A stretch of 44,994 nucleotides of DNA from positions 1 through 44,994 of the forward strand of contig JAFQOJ010000070.1 in assembly GCA_017403265.1 (NCBI GenBank), read 5' to 3'. How positions within the stretch are numbered: position 1 is the first letter of the stretch; each line of letters begins with the position of its first letter. The notes beneath the pieces were generated by a model, which did no database searches, was not told where the DNA came from, and saw only the letters and a program-made list of their open reading frames with translations. Both the position numbers and the translations under genes were made by a program. Positions 40,956 to 44,994 of this stretch are shown here, piece after piece. This DNA is from Clostridia bacterium (GTDB lineage: Bacteria; Bacillota; Clostridia; Oscillospirales; Acutalibacteraceae).

Positions 40956-42776
40956 ATGATTCGTGCACATGTGTTAATTTGCGGCGGTACGGGTTGTACT
41001 TCTTCTGGTAGTGCATCTATTCAAAAGGCTTTTCAAGAAAACATAAAGGCTTGTGAGCTTGAAGAAGAAGTTAAACTTGTTCAGACCGGTTGCTTCGGTC
41101 TTTGCGAATTAGGTCCCGTTGTTATCGTTTATCCTGACGGTACCTTCTACAGCCGTGTAACTCCCGACGACGTAAAGGAAATTGTTGAAGAACACCTTTT
41201 GAAAGGACGCCCTGTTGAACGCTTAGTTTATAACGATACAGGTAAGGACGCTCCTAAGGTAGAAGGTCATGTTGCTCTTGGCGATACTGCTTTCTATAAA
41301 TCTCAAAACCGTGTGGTTCTTCGTAACTGCGGTGTTATCGACCCTGAAAACATTGACGAGTATATCGCGATGGACGGTTATGCAGCGCTCGGTAAGGTTC
41401 TTACCGAAATGAAGCCTGAAGATGTAATTAAGGTTATTTCTGATTCAGGTCTTCGCGGACGTGGAGGCGGTGGCTTCCCGACAGGCTTTAAATGGTCTTT
41501 ATGCGCACCTAACAAGGCTGACCAAAAATATGTTGTTTGTAATGCCGACGAAGGTGACCCAGGTGCATTTATGGACCGTTCTGTATTAGAGGGTGACCCT
41601 CATTGCTTAGTAGAAGCTATGGCAATTGCCGGTTACGCTATCGGTGCTACCATTGGTTATGTTTATGTTCGTGCTGAGTATCCTATCGCTGTTAAGCGTT
41701 TACAGAAAGCTATCGACCAAGCTCGTGAATACGGCCTTTTAGGTAAAAATATCTTTGGCTCAGGCTTTGACTTTGATTTATTCATCCGTTTGGGTGCAGG
41801 CGCATTCGTTTGCGGTGAAGAAACTGCTCTTATGACCTCTATCGAAGGTAACCGCGGTGAGCCAAGACCCCGTCCGCCTTATCCGGCAGTTAAAGGTCTT
41901 TTTGGCAAGCCTACCGTTGAAAACAATGTTGAAACCTTTGCAAATGTTCCGCAGATTATTCTTCGCGGCGCTGATTGGTTTGCTTCTATGGGTACCGAAA
42001 AATCTAAGGGTACCAAGGTATTCGCATTAGGCGGTAAGATTAAGCATACAGGTCTTGTTGAAATTCCGATGGGTACAACTCTTCGCCATATTATCGATGA
42101 AATTGGTGGCGGTATTCCTAATGGCAAAAAATTTAAGGCTGCTCAAACAGGTGGTCCATCAGGTGGATGTATCCCTGCTCGCCTTATTGATACCGAAGTT
42201 GACTATGACAACTTAACCGCTATCGGTTGTATGATGGGTTCAGGCGGTCTTATCGTTATGGACGAAGATAACTGTATGGTTGATATGGCTAAATTCTTCC
42301 TTGAATTTACTGTTGATGAATCCTGCGGTAAGTGTACTCCTTGCCGTGTTGGTACTAAGAGACTTCTCGAATTGCTTGATAAGATTACTTCAGGTAAGGG
42401 AACACTCGAAGACGTTGACCGTCTTGAAGAGCTTTGCTACTACATTAAGCAGAACTCACTTTGCGGTCTCGGTCAGACGGCTCCTAACCCTGTACTTTCT
42501 ACACTCAACTTCTTCCGTGATGAATATATAGCTCACGTTGTTGATAAGAAGTGTCCTGCAGGCGTATGTAAAGATCTTCTTACATTTGTTATCGATCAGG
42601 ATAAGTGTATCGGTTGTGGTGTTTGCGCTAAGAACTGTCCTGTAAACGCTATCCAGAAGACTGATTACATAGCTCCCGGTCACAAACTTCCGTCTTACTC
42701 TATCGATGCTGATAAGTGCGTTAAGTGCGGCGTTTGTATGGGTAACTGTAAGTTTAAAGCAATCTCTAAGCAATAA
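40956..42776 (+). CDS. hydB: NuoF-like FMN/NADH-binding hydrogenase subunit (HydB)
   Basis: A 606-residue protein. An N-terminal [2Fe-2S] thioredoxin-like domain has Cys9, Cys14, Cys46 and Cys50. The NuoF core carries the FMN/NADH loop GRGGGGFPTGFKW (168-180), GNRGEPRPRPPYP and ESCGKCTPCRVGT (the N3-type [4Fe-4S]). Two C-terminal ferredoxin clusters follow (CIGCGVCAKNCP and CVKCGVCMGNC). This is the NADH- and flavin-binding HydB of bifurcating hydrogenases, where FMN is proposed to bifurcate electrons between NAD and ferredoxin. An AGGAG-type site precedes the ATG. Confidence 0.95.
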   Translation: MIRAHVLICGGTGCTSSGSASIQKAFQENIKACELEEEVKLVQTGCFGLCELGPVVIVYPDGTFYSRVTPDDVKEIVEEHLLKGRPVERLVYNDTGKDAPKVEGHVALGDTAFYKSQNRVVLRNCGVIDPENIDEYIAMDGYAALGKVLTEMKPEDVIKVISDSGLRGRGGGGFPTGFKWSLCAPNKADQKYVVCNADEGDPGAFMDRSVLEGDPHCLVEAMAIAGYAIGATIGYVYVRAEYPIAVKRLQKAIDQAREYGLLGKNIFGSGFDFDLFIRLGAGAFVCGEETALMTSIEGNRGEPRPRPPYPAVKGLFGKPTVENNVETFANVPQIILRGADWFASMGTEKSKGTKVFALGGKIKHTGLVEIPMGTTLRHIIDEIGGGIPNGKKFKAAQTGGPSGGCIPARLIDTEVDYDNLTAIGCMMGSGGLIVMDEDNCMVDMAKFFLEFTVDESCGKCTPCRVGTKRLLELLDKITSGKGTLEDVDRLEELCYYIKQNSLCGLGQTAPNPVLSTLNFFRDEYIAHVVDKKCPAGVCKDLLTFVIDQDKCIGCGVCAKNCPVNAIQKTDYIAPGHKLPSYSIDADKCVKCGVCMGNCKFKAISKQ

Positions 42777-42794
42777 GAAAGGAGCCTTATAATA

Positions 42795-44546
42795 ATGGAT
42801 ATGATAAATGTTAAAATTAACGGTATTGCTGTAAGTGTACCTAAGGGCTCTACTGTTTTAGATGCTGCCCGTAAAGCTGGTATCGAAATTCCTACCCTTT
42901 GCTATATGAAGGAAAAGAACGAAATCGGCGCTTGCCGTATCTGCGTTGTTGAAGTAAACGAAGGCAGAGGTTTCCGTATTGTTACCGCTTGCGTTTATCC
43001 TGCAAGTGAAGGTATGGAAGTTCTTACAAATACCGAAAAAATTCAAAAAGCTAGAAAAACTACTCTTGAGCTTATTCTCTCTACTCACGAGAAAAAGTGT
43101 CTTTCCTGCGCACGTTCTACTAACTGCGAGCTTCAAAAACTTTGCCTTGACTATGGTGTAGATGAAAGCACATTCGGTGGTTTCAGACCTGAGTATGAGC
43201 TTGATAACAGTACACCGCATCTTGTGAGAGATAATAATAAGTGTATTCTTTGCCGTCGTTGCGTTGCTGCTTGTAACGAGCAGTATGTAGGCGTTATCGG
43301 CGCTAACAACCGCGGTATTGATACCAGCATTGGCACTCCGTTTGAAGTTGGTCTTTCCAATGTTCCTTGTATTTCCTGTGGTCAGTGTACCGTAGTATGC
43401 CCCACAGGTGCATTGGTTGAAAAGGATGATACCGATAAGATTTGGGAAGCTTTAGCTGACCAAAGCAAACATGTTGTTGTTCAAACTGCTCCTTCTGTTC
43501 GTGCTACCTTGGGCGAATGCTTCGGCAATCCTATCGGCACCAATGTTGAAGGTAAAATGGTTGCAGCACTTAGAAGACTCGGCTTTGATAAAGTTTTCGA
43601 TACCGACTTTGCTGCTGACCTTACAATCGTTGAAGAGGCAAACGAATTAGTAGAGCGCATCAATAATGGCGGTACTTTACCGATGATTACTTCTTGCTCA
43701 CCAGGTTGGGTTAAGTTCTGCGAATACTACTATCCTGATATGATTAAGCATCTTTCAACCTGTAAATCTCCTCAGCAAATGGCAGGTGCTGTATTTAAGA
43801 CCTACTATGCTGAAAAAATGGGCATTGATCCTAAGGATATCGTTTCTGTTTCTGTTATGCCTTGTACTGCCAAGAAATTTGAAATTGGTCGCGAAGATCA
43901 ATCAGCTGCAGGTGTTCCTGATGTTGATATTGCTATCACTACACGCGAACTTGGCAAAATGATTGAACGCGCAGGTATTCAGTTTAATATGTTACCCGAT
44001 GAAGAGTTTGACTCTCCCTTGGGCGAAGATACAGGCGCTGCTGTTATTTTCGGTGCTACCGGCGGTGTTATGGAAGCGGCTTTACGTACTGCTAATGACT
44101 GGCTTACAGGTAAAGACAATACTGATATTGACTTTACTGCAGTTCGCGGTACACAGGGCCTAAAGGAAGCTACTGTAAATATTAACGGTATGGATATCAA
44201 TGTTGCTGTGGCTTCAGGCGCAGCGGCAGCTAAGTGCGTAATGGATATGATGAAGAACGGCAATCCTAAGAATTGGACATTTGTTGAAATTATGGGATGC
44301 CCAGGCGGCTGTGTAAACGGCGGAGGTCAGCCTATCCATCCGCAAAGCGTTCGCGATACAGTTGATTTAAAGGCTGTTCGCGCTAAGGCTTTATATGATC
44401 AGGATAAGGCTATGGCTATTCGTAAGTCACATGAATCTCCTGTTGTTAAGAAACTCTATGAAGAGTGGTATGACGGTTTTGGCGGTCATAAGGCTCACCA
44501 TGACTTACATACAAGCTATGTAGCAAGAGAAAAATATACTAAATAA
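42795..44546 (+). CDS. hydA: [FeFe] hydrogenase catalytic subunit (HydA)
   Basis: A 583-residue M3-type hydrogenase. N-terminal plant-type [2Fe-2S] (Cys36, 47, 50, 66), a His98-Cys102-Cys105-Cys111 [4Fe-4S], and two ferredoxin [4Fe-4S] (CILCRRCVAAC, 150-160; CISCGQCTVVC, 192-202). The H-cluster domain has L1 TSCSPGW (Cys301), L2 MPCTAK (Cys357) and L3 MGCPGGCVNGGGQ (Cys502, 506). L1 has Ser where the classic proton-relay Cys of TSCCP stands. It reduces protons to H2 with electrons from NADH and reduced ferredoxin through HydB and HydC. Maturases HydE/F/G are not in this window. AAAGGAG precedes the ATG. Confidence 0.96.
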   Translation: MDMINVKINGIAVSVPKGSTVLDAARKAGIEIPTLCYMKEKNEIGACRICVVEVNEGRGFRIVTACVYPASEGMEVLTNTEKIQKARKTTLELILSTHEKKCLSCARSTNCELQKLCLDYGVDESTFGGFRPEYELDNSTPHLVRDNNKCILCRRCVAACNEQYVGVIGANNRGIDTSIGTPFEVGLSNVPCISCGQCTVVCPTGALVEKDDTDKIWEALADQSKHVVVQTAPSVRATLGECFGNPIGTNVEGKMVAALRRLGFDKVFDTDFAADLTIVEEANELVERINNGGTLPMITSCSPGWVKFCEYYYPDMIKHLSTCKSPQQMAGAVFKTYYAEKMGIDPKDIVSVSVMPCTAKKFEIGREDQSAAGVPDVDIAITTRELGKMIERAGIQFNMLPDEEFDSPLGEDTGAAVIFGATGGVMEAALRTANDWLTGKDNTDIDFTAVRGTQGLKEATVNINGMDINVAVASGAAAAKCVMDMMKNGNPKNWTFVEIMGCPGGCVNGGGQPIHPQSVRDTVDLKAVRAKALYDQDKAMAIRKSHESPVVKKLYEEWYDGFGGHKAHHDLHTSYVAREKYTK

Positions 44547-44560
44547 TAGTTATATTAAGA

Positions 44561-44593
44561 AAAACGGGCTCGGGTAAAACCGAGTCCGTTTTC
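44561..44593 (+). terminator. Terminator of the hydrogenase operon
   Basis: AAAACGGGCTCGG-GTAAAA-CCGAGTCCGTTTT is a strong stem ending in a T run, starting 14 bases after the hydA stop. Confidence 0.9.
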
Positions 44594-44629
44594 TGTAGGG
44601 GGAAATGGTTTAGCAGTGACGATTTTGCC

Positions 44630-44830
44630 TTATTCGTCAATAGCGTGTCTGCGGAATAATAATGAAATACACCAAACACCTGCAAGAGCAATTACGGTGT
44701 AGATAATTCTGCTGATTATTGCAGTACTTCCACCGAATGCCCAGGCTACAAGGTCAAAACTAAATAAACCTACAAGCCCCCAGTTAAGTGCACCTATAAT
44801 TACGAGAATTAAACAAAGTTTATCAAACAT
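44630..44830 (-). CDS. DUF378 family small membrane protein
   Basis: A 66-residue protein with two hydrophobic helices and the DUF378 signature ALNWGLVGLFSFDLVAWAFG. The family is widespread, small and without known function. An AAAGGAG site lies 9 bases before the ATG. It is transcribed away from the IS element edge and towards the hydrogenase operon terminator. Confidence 0.88.
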   Translation of the reverse strand: MFDKLCLILVIIGALNWGLVGLFSFDLVAWAFGGSTAIISRIIYTVIALAGVWCISLLFRRHAIDE

Positions 44831-44898
44831 TTTTTATCAACTCCTTTTGATTACTAATATATTTACCCTAAAAATTAAAAATATACAAAAAAACAGAC

Positions 44899-44994
44899 AG
44901 TGAAGTGAACCCCAAAGTTTAGACAAAATTAAAAATTAAATTGTTAGTGAATGAGTTCGGTATTGTACTGGACTCATTCCTTTTAGTTTTAATG
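44899..44994 (-). mobile_element. IS3-family insertion sequence, 3' end (continues past window)
   Basis: The window ends inside an IS3/IS150-type element. Its probable end lies near 44899, with the terminal-repeat-like GTGAAGTGAACCCCAAAG followed by TTTAGACA. The transposase reading frame ends about 35 bases further in. The other end and the target duplication are outside the window, so intactness cannot be judged. Confidence 0.75.
44936..44994 (-). CDS. IS3-family transposase (OrfB) C-terminus, partial
   Basis: On the minus strand the last 18 codons read LKLKGMSPVQYRTHSLTI and stop at TAA (44936-44938). The GMSPVQYRTHS ending is characteristic of IS3-family OrfB integrases. The 5' part is outside the window. 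Confidence 0.85.
   Translation of the reverse strand, partial: LKLKGMSPVQYRTHSLTI

Noticed and set aside
1-44994. CRISPR array, rRNA, prophage
   Set aside because: No regularly spaced repeats, no rRNA sequence and no phage structural genes were seen on either strand.

Overview
The window looks like a chromosomal segment of an anaerobic, low-GC (roughly high-30s % G+C by eye) spore-lineage Firmicute, most likely an uncultured member of the class Clostridia (Oscillospirales/Ruminococcaceae-like). The evidence is a bifurcating-type NAD-linked [FeFe] hydrogenase operon, glycyl-radical chemistry, DUF4364, DUF3343 and YtvI-like genes, AGGAG-type ribosome sites, frequent TTG/GTG starts and consensus sigma-A promoters. 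No taxonomic marker is present, so the assignment is an inference.

Layout. 1-2.1 kb: the tail of a P-type Ca2+ ATPase, then a leftward cobalamin-riboswitch-controlled pair (DUF4430 lipoprotein plus ECF S component) and a GNAT acetyltransferase. 2.1-2.6 kb: tRNA-Pro(UGG), preceded by a consensus promoter and a broken partial copy of the same tRNA. 2.7-18 kb: an accessory catabolic region built as two modules, each with a divergent AraC-family regulator. Module A (3.7-10.9 kb) encodes a GH109-like Gfo/Idh/MocA protein, a TIM-barrel isomerase/epimerase, two more Gfo/Idh/MocA dehydrogenases, a glycyl-radical activase and a glycyl radical enzyme (GRE) with an unusual active-site loop. Module B (11.9-18 kb) encodes a U32-like TIM-barrel protein, three QueG/RdhA-superfamily iron-sulfur proteins, a cupin-like protein and a DUF5696-type glycosidase-like protein. 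18-24.8 kb: a serine hydrolase, the leftward hom-lysC-DUF4364 operon, a YtvI-like permease, and a DUF3343/cysteine-desulfurase-like pair. 24.9-32.7 kb: cdaA-cdaR (c-di-AMP synthesis), then a small protein, recD2, comF, mreB and an aminotransferase. 32.8-36.2 kb: an ABC exporter and a convergent orphan peptide-binding lipoprotein. 36.3-44.6 kb: a ten-gene operon for a HydABC-type hydrogenase, with an embedded second hydrogenase-like sensor protein and regulatory ATPases. The window ends with a DUF378 protein and the edge of an IS3-family insertion sequence.

How the genes may work together. Modules A and B look like a pathway for an unidentified glycoside or polyol. In the proposed scheme NAD-dependent oxidation by Gfo/Idh proteins activates the sugar for elimination, the TIM-barrel protein isomerises or cleaves the keto-sugar, and the GRE performs a radical C-X or C-C cleavage. 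The three QueG/RdhA-like proteins could add a reductive step, possibly corrinoid-dependent, which fits the cobalamin-uptake locus a few kb away. Reducing equivalents could be vented as H2 by the HydABC complex. The substrate and the GRE reaction cannot be read from sequence. This region is the best candidate for an undescribed system in the window.
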